NCBI RefSeq assembly: GCF_025370935.1
Contig: NC_133476.1
Location: 20,147,405 to 20,211,404, forward strand
From: Choristoneura fumiferana
Lineage: Eukaryota > Arthropoda > Insecta > Lepidoptera > Tortricidae
Length of the DNA: 64,000 nucleotides
Direction of reading: 5' to 3'
In this document: piece by piece, positions 49,901 through 58,999 of the stretch
Position numbering within the stretch: the first letter of the stretch is position 1
Layout: every line of letters starts with the position of its first letter
Notes under the pieces: generated by a model
The model's database searches: none
The model's input: the letters and a program-made list of their open reading frames with translations, nothing else
What the model was told of the DNA's origin: nothing
Made by a program: the position numbers and the translations under genes

Positions 49901-52083
49901 GTGGCTGGCGCCGGGCTCGAGTTGCTGGTTCCGGAAGCGCTGAACGAACTCCTGCTGCGCCTCCAGCAGCGACAAGTCTTCGGCTACCGTCATGTCCAGC
50001 ACCAGGTCCGCGCCCAGGCTCTTGAAGTACCCTGGGACAATCAGTTATGGACAAATAAGTTTCAATCAGAAAAATGTGCAGTCGCCATCAGATACTCCGG
50101 AGCGGCCGAGGTGGTCAAGAATATTGGAACATGCACTCTATTCTCAAGGCAAAGTGCATGTTCCGATAGTTTTGATCACCTTGGCCACTTCGAATATATC
50201 TGATGTTTGATTGTAAAGCAATTAAGGTATTCTTATCTTTCACAAAACCATTAGTAGCTTATGTAGTGCGGATCGCTGGCAATGTTACTCCTTTGATGTA
50301 AAATAGAACTATGGATAAACGCTGCACACTCAAACTTAGTTACTCCTTTGATTTATTAAAGTAAAATAGAACTAGTACTTTGGGATTTTTCAAACATATC
50401 AGCCAGTTTGCTAGTGCCGTCGTCAGCTAGCAGCAGCAACAGCATGATCACCATAAAGCTCACATCCCGCGTGAGGCCTCCACTGCATGTACACAGCGTA
50501 ACTTGCGGCTATGCCAATAGCAGCGGCTACGGCTGCAGCAAAATCACCATGAATCTTACGACCCCCGTGACGCCTCTACTCTCTGTACACAGCGCTCTAA
50601 CACACTGAATCATACCAGCCAGTCTGCCGGCGGCGTCATCAGCTGGCAGCTTGTAGCGTGCGGCGAGCGACAGCAGCGGCTGTGGCGACAGCGAGATCAC
50701 TATGAGGCTCACGTCCCGCGTCACACCTTTAGTATCTGTATATTTACGTTCTGAAAACACCCTGCAACAGAAATCAATTGAAATTTTAGGTCATCAAAAA
50801 TAAAATGCCTTTGTAAATTGAAAGTAGACAATAAAGAGCTCATTACATGCCGATTTTTGTACTGCCAGGGTTTTCAGAAAAATATCATGTCCAAGAAGAA
50901 TGAAGAAGAAACTTGGCACTTACCTAAGCAGTTCCTCTTGACTTTGTCGTGTGACCAGTACACTCTCTGCAGAGGTGATGCAGCCGCTACAAGCAAGGCA
51001 GTCCGCCAGTGTGATCTCCACCTTCTGAAGCTTCTGTTGCCGCCCATTGGATACATCGAAGTATCCATCTGCACCTATCTTTATTTTGGCTCCTGTCTTG
51101 GTCTTTTGCTTCTCGATTTTCACTGGTTTTATGCATTCCTGGAGTTTTGTAATATTTAAATATTACAATATTTACCTCCTATTTTAATCTTGTCAATTGT
51201 TGATGGGCACACTTGGTATATTCTTAAAGGATTATATGGTAGATATATATCTGTTACCCAGGGCCAGGTAGGCCTTAGTCAGCATCTAGGAATCATGCAT
51301 ATTTATCATACGAAGGTAGAAATGAAAGAAGAACACTTTAAATTTGTTAGTTAAATGTTCATGATTTCATTCATAATTTTAGGGTTTTGTAAATAACAAT
51401 TTTAAATTTACCAGGGTAGCGAGACTACATGAAGATATTTTAATTACAATTGATTAATTAATTGATTTAATTGATTGATTATTGACGATTAATTATTACA
51501 TTATTGTCAAAATTATAAGGCATATTTATTTATCAACAAGATTGATTGTTTTGTTGCACATTTGCTGGGCGTGCTAAGGAATCTTATGAATAATGTAGTA
51601 GATTGTTATATTTTTGTAGCATCTTGCGAATTTATCGTCAAGCCAATTGATTATTTTAAAATACACCTGAGGCGATATTGCCTAACGTTTCTGACCCTCG
51701 CGATTGCTATCAAATTTCAGTTTTTGTATGAGAAATCTGTCATTTGATTGCGAACACGAGCGTCAGAACCGTTAGGCAATACGGCCTCTGGTTTTAAGTA
51801 TTATTGTAATCATTACTTAGCATGTTTATATAGAACCATTTCACAACAAATATTTATAAATGATTTCTCTCTTATAAGTGTACAATGAAGCGGATCGCCG
51901 GTAAATTGAAATAGGATTGGGAGTACAGAAGATACAATCACTATTAGAATAACGTAACGCTTTGATATCACGTTCCAAGGTAAAATAAAAACAGAAAAGC
52001 AGGAAGCTATAGGTTACCTGCGACGGAGTGATAAAGTCGTCGAGGTCCGTCAACTGCAAGGCACCGCTGAAGCGTGACGCCAT
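40917..52083 (-). CDS. CIAO3: Cytosolic iron-sulfur assembly component 3 (one-base break in exon 6)
   Basis: NARFL/Nar1 family, [FeFe]-hydrogenase-like, part of the CIA targeting complex that hands Fe-S clusters to cytosolic and nuclear proteins. Minus-strand exons: 52018-52083, 50924-51138, 50616-50761, 49873-50031, 48625-48873, 48220-48426, 45947-46104, 45254-45383, 40917-41028. Exon 1 is MASRFSGALQLTDLDDF. Exon 2 has the cluster motif DCLACSGCITSAE. Exon 3 has VISLSPQPLLSLAARY. Exon 4 ends LASSCPG. Exon 5 has VCYAEKTHGSFILPYIS and VTVMPCYDKKLEASR. Exon 6 has AGSGSGGYADHIFLYAAEQL. Exon 7 has FRNIQNLVQKLKR and VEVMACPSG. Exon 8 has CLNGGAQ. Exon 9 ends with the family C terminus, LNIKW. All junctions are GT-AG and phases agree except inside exon 6: the start (IELEQMLGAAGRELGEA) and the end (APLDWPWGG onward) are in different frames, consistent with one missing base at about 48366-48384. 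With that base counted, about 480 residues (human 476). Confidence 0.93.
41330..43813 (+). mobile_element. Helitron-like composite block in CIAO3 intron 8
   Basis: Starts 'tctatatatataaaaggcaa' and has two 'tatcaacgcacagcc(c/g)aaacc' segments. A tandem array follows, then a first 'gaagtcgcgggcaaaagaaa' end-like block near 43579 and a final 'gaagccgcgggcaaaagcta' + 'g' at 43793-43812. No replicase or helicase ORF is present, so it is non-autonomous. Confidence 0.55.
41880..42660 (+). repeat. Tandem array, about 95-143 bp units
   Basis: Seven units carry a core 'gaaattcccacgggaa(c/a)gg' + 'gaaaaaacgggatttttcg', with the core at about 41891, 42031, 42174, 42291, 42408, 42503 and 42619. Between cores, 'tttggcatgtaggttccttg' + 'g' recurs. 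A lone related core is at 43355. Confidence 0.85.
43954..44385 (+). repeat. Minisatellite with TTAGG tracts
   Basis: Eight units of 47-60 bp. Each has 'taggttaggttagg'-type (TTAGG)1-3, then 'aactgcgaccccaacaaaaa' + 'taaatcgctaccag'. Tracts begin near 43954, 44001, 44060, 44114, 44174, 44228, 44280 and 44332. TTAGG is the canonical insect telomere unit. Confidence 0.9.
46180..46350 (+). repeat. Dispersed repeat start with 'aacccccgacgcaaaaagag'
   Basis: 'ttaacccccgacgcaaaaag' + 'aggggtgttataagttt' and 'tgtgtccgtatgtctgtctg' + 'tgg' is a sequence I recognise as common in Lepidoptera. It begins 35 bp outside the CIAO3 exon 7 splice acceptor. Class unknown. Confidence 0.5.
47699..47720 (+). promoter_or_regulatory. 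Second copy of the U6 proximal-element motif
   Basis: 'gcatcgtgctatcgaagttt' + 'tt' differs from the U6 motif at 2053-2074 by one base in 22. There is no TATA at the U6 distance. No snRNA is recognisable downstream, where a hAT-like MITE begins 35 bp further on. Confidence 0.4.
47755..47950. mobile_element. hAT-like MITE with perfect 8-bp duplication (copy 1)
   Basis: CAG...CTG ends, flanked by ATCTATTA (47747-47754 and 47951-47958). The interior 'aagtgggcgataacg' to 'gcgttagacgaaataagttt' is shared with 54002-54213. It is in CIAO3 intron 6. Confidence 0.88.
49038..49500 (-). mobile_element. Helitron-like element split by a SINE
   Basis: Read on the minus strand it starts 'actaatattataaatgcgaa' + 'agtttgtaagtctg' (49470-49500) and ends 'gtcgcgggtaacggctag' (49038-49060). 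It encloses the SINE 49107-49422. Confidence 0.6.
49107..49422 (-). mobile_element. Full-length tRNA-derived SINE with 10-bp duplication
   Basis: The minus-strand head 'gccgtggtggcctagtggtt' contains the A box, and 'gtgggttcaaaccc' the B box, both as in a tRNA promoter. The body includes the complement of 'gtgcggattgggaacttcac'. The tail is (GAT)n at 49107-49124. It is flanked by TGGTTTATAT (49097-49106 and 49423-49432). Confidence 0.92.
49552..49660 (+). mobile_element. SINE fragment of the same family
   Basis: 'gtgtgaagttcccaatccgc' to 'gtcgtatataggc' matches the distal half of 49107-49422 in opposite orientation. It lies directly next to the PIF-like MITE copy d. Confidence 0.75.
49667..49804. 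mobile_element. PIF/Harbinger-like MITE, copy d
   Basis: Left 'gggctgtttcgccactagct', right inverse 'taactggtgaaacc'. The interior has 'gatgctgtctctgttt' and its inverse. It is in CIAO3 intron 4, 70 bp from exon 4. Confidence 0.78.
50080..50207. mobile_element. Foldback MITE, family 3, third copy
   Basis: 'gcagtcgccatcagatactc' to 'cttcgaatatatctgatg', diverged from 19685-19824. In CIAO3 intron 3. Confidence 0.78.
51669..51788. mobile_element. Foldback MITE, family 7, better copy
   Basis: Arms 'gaggcgatattgcctaacgt' and inverse, with 'gatttctcatacaaaaactg' (complement) at the centre. Related to 9837-9985. In CIAO3 intron 1. Confidence 0.78.
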
Positions 52084-52283
52084 TTCTATATATTTTATTT
52101 GGGTTTTAACTATTAGACTGGTGTAAGCACTGCTTTACATACTTTTTACTATAATGTTTTGTTGCACGATACATTCGCCAATTCGCAATAAATGACAATT
52201 AGTGACACTGACACTGACAGATCTCATATGTTTGGTTTACGCATGGTTTACGTGATATTAGCGTTTTTCTCATAATCTCGAAC
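52084..52283. promoter_or_regulatory. Short divergent promoter region
   Basis: 200 bp between the CIAO3 start and the start of the 77-codon ORF. Contains 'gacactgacactgacagatc', a short CACTGA repeat. No TATA box is identified. Confidence 0.45.
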
Positions 52284-52517
52284 ATGGTCAAACAGAAAAA
52301 CTGGGATCAAACTGTCGGTAAACGAATTTTGGGCTTCTGGCAACTGGCTTCTGGGGTGTTTATTTGTATGCTATTTTATTTAGATCCACCAGTGAACATA
52401 AGATGTAGATTGAAAGTTGACTTCCTGAAAGCCAGAGTGCGCTCGGAATTAGAAAACATAGAAACTAGTCTAAAGAATTTGAACTTAATTTTTCATTACA
52501 TTAAGGATGAATTTTGA
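52284..52517 (+). CDS. Hypothetical 77-residue membrane protein
   Basis: Single ORF starting MVKQKNWDQTVGKRILGFWQ. One hydrophobic stretch, ILGFWQLASGVFICMLFYL (residues 15-33), is followed by a basic/acidic amphipathic part, VDFLKARVRSELENIETSLK, that could be helical. The composition (positive N terminus, one span, charged C-terminal helix) resembles small mitochondrial-inner-membrane assembly factors, but I do not recognise the family. The divergent arrangement with CIAO3 over 200 bp, and DNAL4 starting 400 bp downstream, leave room for a compact gene. No clear AATAAA follows. Confidence 0.5.
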   Translation: MVKQKNWDQTVGKRILGFWQLASGVFICMLFYLDPPVNIRCRLKVDFLKARVRSELENIETSLKNLNLIFHYIKDEF

Positions 52518-52916
52518 TTACACACACACATTATAGTATTTTTCAACTTTGAAATGCAAGCCGAGATAGTGCAGTTTTAAGTTTCATTTGTTACATCAGA
52601 GTTCTCGTTCAAACAATATAAATTTCTTACGAAATCGCCAAATTCATCACCCATAGGGATCACCCACCATACCAACGTTTCATTAGCATACGGCGACATT
52701 CTCGTAGTCGTAGCTCATGAACTTGGCTGTCGACAACAAGGCTGGCTGCATCCGCCTCGCTGAGAAAAATCAATTCTCGATTCCCGCCTCTGTCGGTCGC
52801 CAAGGCAACGCGTAAACAGTGGGGAGACGTGAGCGGTGCGCTTTGCTCAGTGCATTTGTTGATTGGATTTCAAGGATTTCAGTGGTGTGCGACCGTGTAG
52901 TGTAGCTTGGATCACG

Positions 52917-55900
52917 ATGGCGGAGGAAGCAGCGCCCGGCGGGGGGCCCGTCGTGGAGAAGGTTATACACACGTACCCGCTTATACGGGTAAGTTTTATT
53001 GTTTACAACAGGTACAGTCAACATCATAAATAAGTGATCACTTTTGTACCTTGTCACTTTAACGTCATATTTGAAAAGCCATACGAAATTGTGTAACGAC
53101 TGAAAGCGACAAGGTACAGATATGATCACTTATTTATGACGTTGACCTGTACAGTCACCAGCACTAATATCTGACACAACAAGCGTGTATTAAATATCTG
53201 ATACGACTCTATTTTTAGGGCCGGAAGGACGTGTCAGATATTTTTGCACGCTCCACTGTGGCAGATATTAATGCTGGTCACTGTACAGTTAAAAACAAAA
53301 TTAGAGGAGCAACTGTGGAGCTTGAAATTATCTATATGTCGGCGGCCGATCGTTAAATCCGCCAGATCATGAAATTCCTAGGCATATCGTGAAATGGCGC
53401 CATTTCATGAATTAGCTAAGGGACATCCGCCATATCGTTTAAAACTCACCGTTTAACGATTTGCCTAGTGACGTTTAGGCAGATTATGAAATTCCTAGGC
53501 ATATCATGAAAGGCCGCCATATCGGTTCTGGCACTTCGCCGGCCGCTGCTGCGGCACGCTCGCTTCGCTCGCTGGGCTCGTGCGTTGTGTTCATAATTGA
53601 TCCTAACCACTCCTCGCTTCGCTCGTCGTGCCTAAATTTTTCTTTTTTTCGGCATATCACGATGTGCCCGGTATAGAGCTAGGAATATCGACGAATGCAT
53701 TGCTCTAATCGATCTGCCGTATTGTTTCTCAGGCACATCGTGATATGCCTGGCCAACGTTTAGGCATCATGAAATGGCGCCATTTCACGATATGCCTAGG
53801 AATTCCGTGATCTGGCGGATTTTACGATCGGCCGCCGACATATACACTATTTTATTACCTTGGCCATAGAGTCGTAATGTGAGTAGACCGTTTTCAGCTC
53901 CACAACCACTCAGCCATTTCTGTTGAATATACTTAGGTACAGTCGAGGACATAAATATATGCATGTATTGAGTGAAATTTGTAAACACCAACCTGGTAAT
54001 GCAGTCTTTCCCGAAGTGGGCGATAACGTCCCATTGTGGGCGCTGGAGGCCTACTGGGGGGCGGTAAAGGGCCCAGAAAAAATCTTCACCTTTGTGCCTT
54101 CATTAGGCGAGACTAATGTTATTGAGGTTTCTAAGGTGAAAAGAAAATGGGGGGCGCTCAAAATAACTGATTTTCTAAAGGGGCGTTAGACGAAATAAGT
54201 TTGGGAACCTCTGTGTTAATGGCTAAGAGGCGTGTATAGATATTTGACGCATTGGTAACTTACATACATGTATTGTATGTAAGTACCTATGTAATCTTTT
54301 ATTGTAAAAAATAAGTAAACAAACACAATTGACAAACATTGAGATATATGTACAACGGCGAACTTATCCTTTTAAGGCATCTCTTCCAGTCATCCTTTGA
54401 GTGGGTATTTCTTTATTCAAATCAAATGTATATGTATTCGTGAGAATTAACGCCCAATAAACAAGCTTGATTAAAATATTTATAAGAGCGTAAATTAAAG
54501 TGCACTACAATCTCAACATATTTGAATTTAAATAAAATGGACTGAAGCATGCTGGACTTTTGATACTTTTGCTACGTACGTAATTGATGAGTTTTACCTT
54601 TGCTATAATACTCCACTACCACGCGTGCAAGACGGCTACGTCCGTGCGATACATTTGTGTTTTCATACAAAAACCCGCTTTCCTCCACTTCCACATATGT
54701 TGCATTATGTTAAAGTAGGGTGTATTCCTAATGAGACTGAGTGGAGAGATGAGCGTGCAGAATTAACCCTTATACCTACCATAACGAGGGTGCGTTACGA
54801 GGCGTGAATTTCAACTAGGCAAGGGATCGTACCCGCCCTACGTGACTTCAGGGGATGTTTACTGCGAGCGGCAGATACCTAATCATAACTTGACCCATAT
54901 AGTAGTCTGCCGCTAAGAAATCAAATGTCTGTTCTGGGAAAATGCGTGCTGACAAGTTTTAGCCAGAGCTCGGTCTCCCTGACTGTCTTACGAGCGCAGT
55001 GGTAACTTCGCGATAAGGTTCACTGCTGCTGACTGTACCTACAAATGCATTGTAGGGCTTACGATTTGTTTGAAGTTATGATTTACTACTCCACATTAAG
55101 ATCAGCGCGATAAACCATTAAATTCATTCATCTTGAGACGTTTATAGGGCGTGTGAATGGACGTGTTATTATAGGAGCCCGAGTAAAAGGCGTAAAAGCC
55201 GTCCACCTGTAGATGCCAAAACAAACACCGCTCGAGGTCGACAGCAAACTTAACTTTGTAGTTAAGTAAATACAAGAATCAACGTGCATTCAAAGAAAGC
55301 TTTAATTTTAAACGTGATACAGCGAAGTCAGATCATTGAGCGGCTGCAAAGCTAAGTTTGTGATTTGCCTCCCGTGTAATTTATTTGTGTATTGCCCAAA
55401 GTTTGTACGTTGGAAATACGCGTGTCAGTCCAAATATTTAGACAGGGTGGCACTGATTTAAGTCGCTGGGTCACTTCCGCTCCTCGATATTGATTATAAC
55501 ATCATAGTCGTAGACGTCAGATATGAAAAAATATTATTTTTGGAATTTTGTCATTGATTTTGCTTAAAGCAAGTACTTACCTATTTCGTATTTATCTAAC
55601 TCTCTTATCTTCCTTTGCAGAAAGTTTAAGCCAGATAAGTAATGAGTGACACCAAAATTTTCATGATCTACATTTACTTTTTTCTAAGTGCGAAAAATAA
55701 AGCTTCGGTAATTTGGTTTTACTTACCAAGCCCTTGGAAAATTTTGTACACCTACCTACTCGTACAAGCCAAATGAACCATTTGAACTTAACGATAAAAC
55801 GATTTTTACGCGAATATTATTGCACAACATCTGCCTTTACTCAGTCCGAGTGTGTCCCACCGCGCTATTCTGGAAGGAGTCTTTTTTTATTTTTTTTATT

Positions 55901-58716
55901 TGACTGGATGGCAAACGAGCAAGTGGGCCTGATGGTAAAGATCAACACCGCCATAAACATTCTGCAACTATTGCAGATGCGTTAACCTAGAGGCCTAAGA
56001 TGGGATACCTCAAGTGCCAGTTATTTCACCTGTCTTACTCTCCACGCCGAAACACAACAGTGCAAGCACTGCTTGCTTCACGCAGGATTAGCGAGTAAGA
56101 TGGTGGTAGCAATCCGGGCGGACCTAGCACAAGGTCCTATCGAAACAGCTCGATTCTATCTCCTCCAATAACATTTCATTGGTAATTAAATGATGAATAG
56201 AAATGCTATTGAAATGTAATGAGTGTTAATGATTGACAAACGCGTGGACCATGGCGACGACGTGTAACGTGATCCGACACGGTCGCGTTGCTCGCGGATT
56301 CGTTTTCCCTCGCGTAGAAATGGATAGGTTAAATTAAAGTGTATTTTATTTAATGCCTCGACGAGTTTGTGCGTGTTGCAATGTTTGTTCGCTCTCTACC
56401 ACTCAAAGGTTGACTGGCAGAGATCGTTTCCGGGATAAGTCCGCCTTTGTACTTAGAAGTTTTCTTGTAACCTTTTTGTGTTTACTTTATTGTACTATAA
56501 AGAGTATAATATAAACGAACAAACAAACAATCAGCATTTGCCGCACTTGTCAAAAAAAATCTCAATAACTAAGGGCAGCAAGAGGGTCCCTGCGACAGAG
56601 TTGACAGAGTGTTACATACGAACTGTCAAGGTATACCTATATAGGTACCATCAGCCAAATAAGTGGTCTATCAATTTTTAAACAAGTTCCTATCAAATGA
56701 ATATGTCGCTAAAGTCGAATTTTCAAGTTGACAGACACATCTATTGGCATTATTGTTTTATGACATGCAAACGATTATCATCTTTAAGGTGGTAGACCAC
56801 ATATTTGGCTGATGGTACCTTAAGCCGCAGGCCGCTACAGGCTAACTTTGTTCTAACTGCAACGTGACTGCTACTGTCAACTTCCCATACATTTCAGTAA
56901 CAGCTAGCGTGCAGTTTGTAAGTTTTGCGGACTGCAAAAAGGCACTGCGAACTGGGTACCTTAAGCGCTCTGCAATACAACTGCTACTGTCAACTTCCCA
57001 TACATTTCAGTAACGCAGTTTGTAAGTTTTGCGGACTGCAAAAAAGTAACTGCAATGGAAAATGCGTGGACGGCTAGCAGTTGACAGCTACGTTGCAGTT
57101 GTGATGCAATCCGCTGTAGGTACCTAGCGGCCCATGATGTGCATATAAGCAATGACTCTTGGCTATGTAGAGTCAGAATTAGCGCCACCATTATAGACAT
57201 TAGGTATACTTAACTTAAAATAAAGTTGGACCGTGGTTGGACCGATGGTAAAATTTGTTAACGTTAACTTTAATAAGTATTCACTGTAATTACGTGTTTG
57301 CTTATTTGTCCTGATTGTTATTTACTTATTTTGTTACTCACTCATGGCCTGCAGTGTGCAGTTAGGCACAGTTTAGTGTGAATTGTGACGCGTCTAAATG
57401 TTTAATTGCATCTACTTACTTATACTGGTCCCCCATTCGGAGGCCTCTCAATCGACTGAACACATCATTTGTACGAAATTCAATATACATCATATCGCAT
57501 AGCACAAAAATAATCCAATGTTGGAACGGCAAAAAATGTTCCGTTTCAAATCGCCGCTGCTCTATTACATTTTATAGGTACTTAGTTACAAGCTAACCGC
57601 TAAGTTTTTTGGAATATCATTGGAAGAGCAACAAGGGAAGTTCTAGGAATTATTTGGACTTAGCATAGATATTGAACTAGTGTTTTATGCTTCAATAGGT
57701 ACTTAACCCTGGCCCCGATTTACTAAAGCATTACTTGACCAATACTACGAAACCTCGAAACTCGAAGTTTACGTGCGGCCTACTAACTACCATAAGGATG
57801 TCAGAGGGACCGCAGTATTACTTATTAGTTTCGTACAATGGTATTGTAACTTATTACTAATACAATAAATGGTTGCATATTATTTAAAGCTAGTAGTATT
57901 TTCATTAATTACAATGGATATTGTAACTTATTACTAATACAATAAGGTTGACTTTCCAAGTCAATGCATGTGGTCGCTAAATCGTCTACTACTACTACCG
58001 ACTGAAAGACACCTAACTAACCGCATTCAAACTCCATAACATTTGGTCTCGTAAGCTTCATTTCATTAGTATTTATTAAGAAAAACTTGTTTTTGTTTTT
58101 AAGGGTTTATACAGATTTCAGTACCTGCTGTTGTTAAATCGTCGAAACCGGCGGCATTGAATGTAGAGCGTTGCTGTTATCCGTTCCACTACCATGAGAA
58201 TGAGATTACAGTGACCGTACTCGATATAGTGACGGCGTAAAGTATTTGTATGGAGAATTGTACAGCGCCTCTACAAATAATTTACACCGTCGCTATCGAG
58301 TACGGTCACTGTAAACTCATGGTAGTGGTACCGATACCGATTCCCGAACGTTTTCATTATCATTATCAATTTATCACCTCTCTACATTGCATTAAAACTT
58401 AATCCAAACGCTTATTTATTGGTCACAATTCCATCGTTATATCTAACGATTCCATTTCTCCCCCCAGCACACAGACATGCCGGAAGAGATGCGCATAGAA
58501 GCCATGGAGCTGTCAGTGACGGCCTGCGAAAAGTACGCCGCCAACAACGAGCTTGCGGCGCGCATGGTCAAGGAAACCATGGACAAGAAGTTCGGCCCCG
58601 CCTTCCACGTAGTCGTGGGGGAGAGCTACGGCTTTGAGATCACCTACGAATGCACCACCATCTGCTACATTTACTTTGGCGGGACCCAGGCTGTCATTAT
58701 TTGGAAGTGCTCTTAA
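52917..58716 (+). CDS. DNAL4: Dynein light chain 4, axonemal-type
   Basis: LC8-family small dynein subunit that forms dimers on dynein intermediate chains. Exon 1 is 52917-52988 (24 codons; MAEEAAPGGGPVVEK, VIHTYPLIR; donor GTAAGT). Exon 2 is 58468-58716 (83 codons; acceptor after a C-rich tract). Joined in phase 0, they give 106 residues, against 105 in human. Exon 2 has HTDMPEEMRIEAMELSVTAC, AARMVKETMDKKFGPAFHVV, VGESYGFEITYE, and ends YFGGTQAVIIWKCS, the LC8 fold end. The 5.5 kb intron begins with three stacked foldback elements and holds a hAT-like MITE and other repeats. LC8 itself (DYNLL) would lack the N-terminal extension and the IWKCS ending. Confidence 0.95.
53012..53152. mobile_element. 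Foldback MITE, family 5
   Basis: Arms 'gtacagtcaacatcataaat' + 'aagtgatca' and the inverse, with 'accttgtc' and its inverse further in. It starts 23 bp inside the DNAL4 intron. Confidence 0.85.
53149..53287. mobile_element. Foldback MITE, family 4
   Basis: Arms 'tgtacagtcaccagcactaa' + 'tatctg' and inverse 'cagatattaatgctggtcac' + 'tgtaca'. It abuts the previous element and shares its last bases, GTAC. Confidence 0.85.
53333..53844. mobile_element. 512-bp foldback element with long terminal inverted repeats
   Basis: Outer arms of about 75 bp ('tatatgtcggcggccgatcg' + 'ttaaatccgcc...') contain 'ttcctaggcatatcgtgaaa' + 'tggcgcc'. The GC-rich centre has two 'ctcgcttcgctcg' blocks. 'ggcatatcrtga' motifs recur at least six times in both orientations. 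Confidence 0.88.
54002..54213. mobile_element. hAT-like MITE (copy 2)
   Basis: CAG...CTG ends. Flanking 8 bp TGGTAATG (53994-54001) and TGTTAATG (54214-54221) match at 7 of 8. Homologous to 47755-47950. In the DNAL4 intron. Confidence 0.82.
54222..55880. other. DNAL4 intron, unique-looking stretch
   Basis: Moderately AT-rich. No ORF or repeat family was recognised. Confidence 0.4.
55880..56165 (+). repeat. Dispersed lepidopteran repeat
   Basis: 'tttgactggatggcaaacga' + 'gcaagtggg', 'gaggcctaagatgggatacc' and 'ggtggtagcaatccgggcgg' + 'acc' are blocks I recognise as frequent in moth genomes. Class not certain. No ORF. Confidence 0.5.
56643..56820. mobile_element. Foldback MITE, family 8, clean copy
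   Basis: Exact ends 'aggtaccatcagccaaataa' / inverse 'tatttggctgatggtacct'. The interior shares 'gtcgaattttcaagttgaca' (inverse) with 36677-36987. A right-end fragment is also seen near 45427-45470. Confidence 0.82.
56826..57133. repeat. Foldback with an internal direct repeat
   Basis: Two direct copies (56868-56940 and 56981-57045) of 'ctgctactgtcaacttccca' + 'tacatttcagtaac' ... 'tgtaagttttgcggactgca' + 'aaaa'. The flanking 'ggccgctacagg' and 'cctagcggcc' are inverse. Confidence 0.65.
58186..58329. mobile_element. Foldback element before DNAL4 exon 2
   Basis: Arms 'ccactaccatgag' and 'acagtgaccgtactcgatat' with their inverse, 140 bp upstream of the splice acceptor. Confidence 0.75.
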
Positions 58717-58911
58717 ACATCGAGATGTTTTTTTATGCGCTGCTTGTATGACTACAAAGGGGAAGTGTTGCTATGTTTCATCTTATAATGGAATAGGCGG
58801 TTTAAAGACGTATAACTCAGGGCCCCGGGCAGGTCACGACTATACGCAACTGGCGGCGTGGCAAGCGATTTTTTGTACACTGCGTTTTGCTGTTTTGTAG
58901 TACATTACTTG

Positions 58912-58986
58912 TATAACTGCGGTGCGATCACAGAATAGTCGTGTGGTGTATTCACCACACCACTATTCTGTGATCGCACTGTATAG
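58912..58986. repeat. Long hairpin downstream of DNAL4
   Basis: 'ggtgcgatcacagaatag' (58921-58938) pairs with 58963-58979. 'gtgtggtg' (58941-58948) pairs with 58953-58960, leaving a 4-base loop. The outer bases extend the stem to about 33 bp. It may lie in the DNAL4 3' UTR or just beyond it. Confidence 0.75.
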
Positions 58987-58999
58987 ATATTGTATCGCT

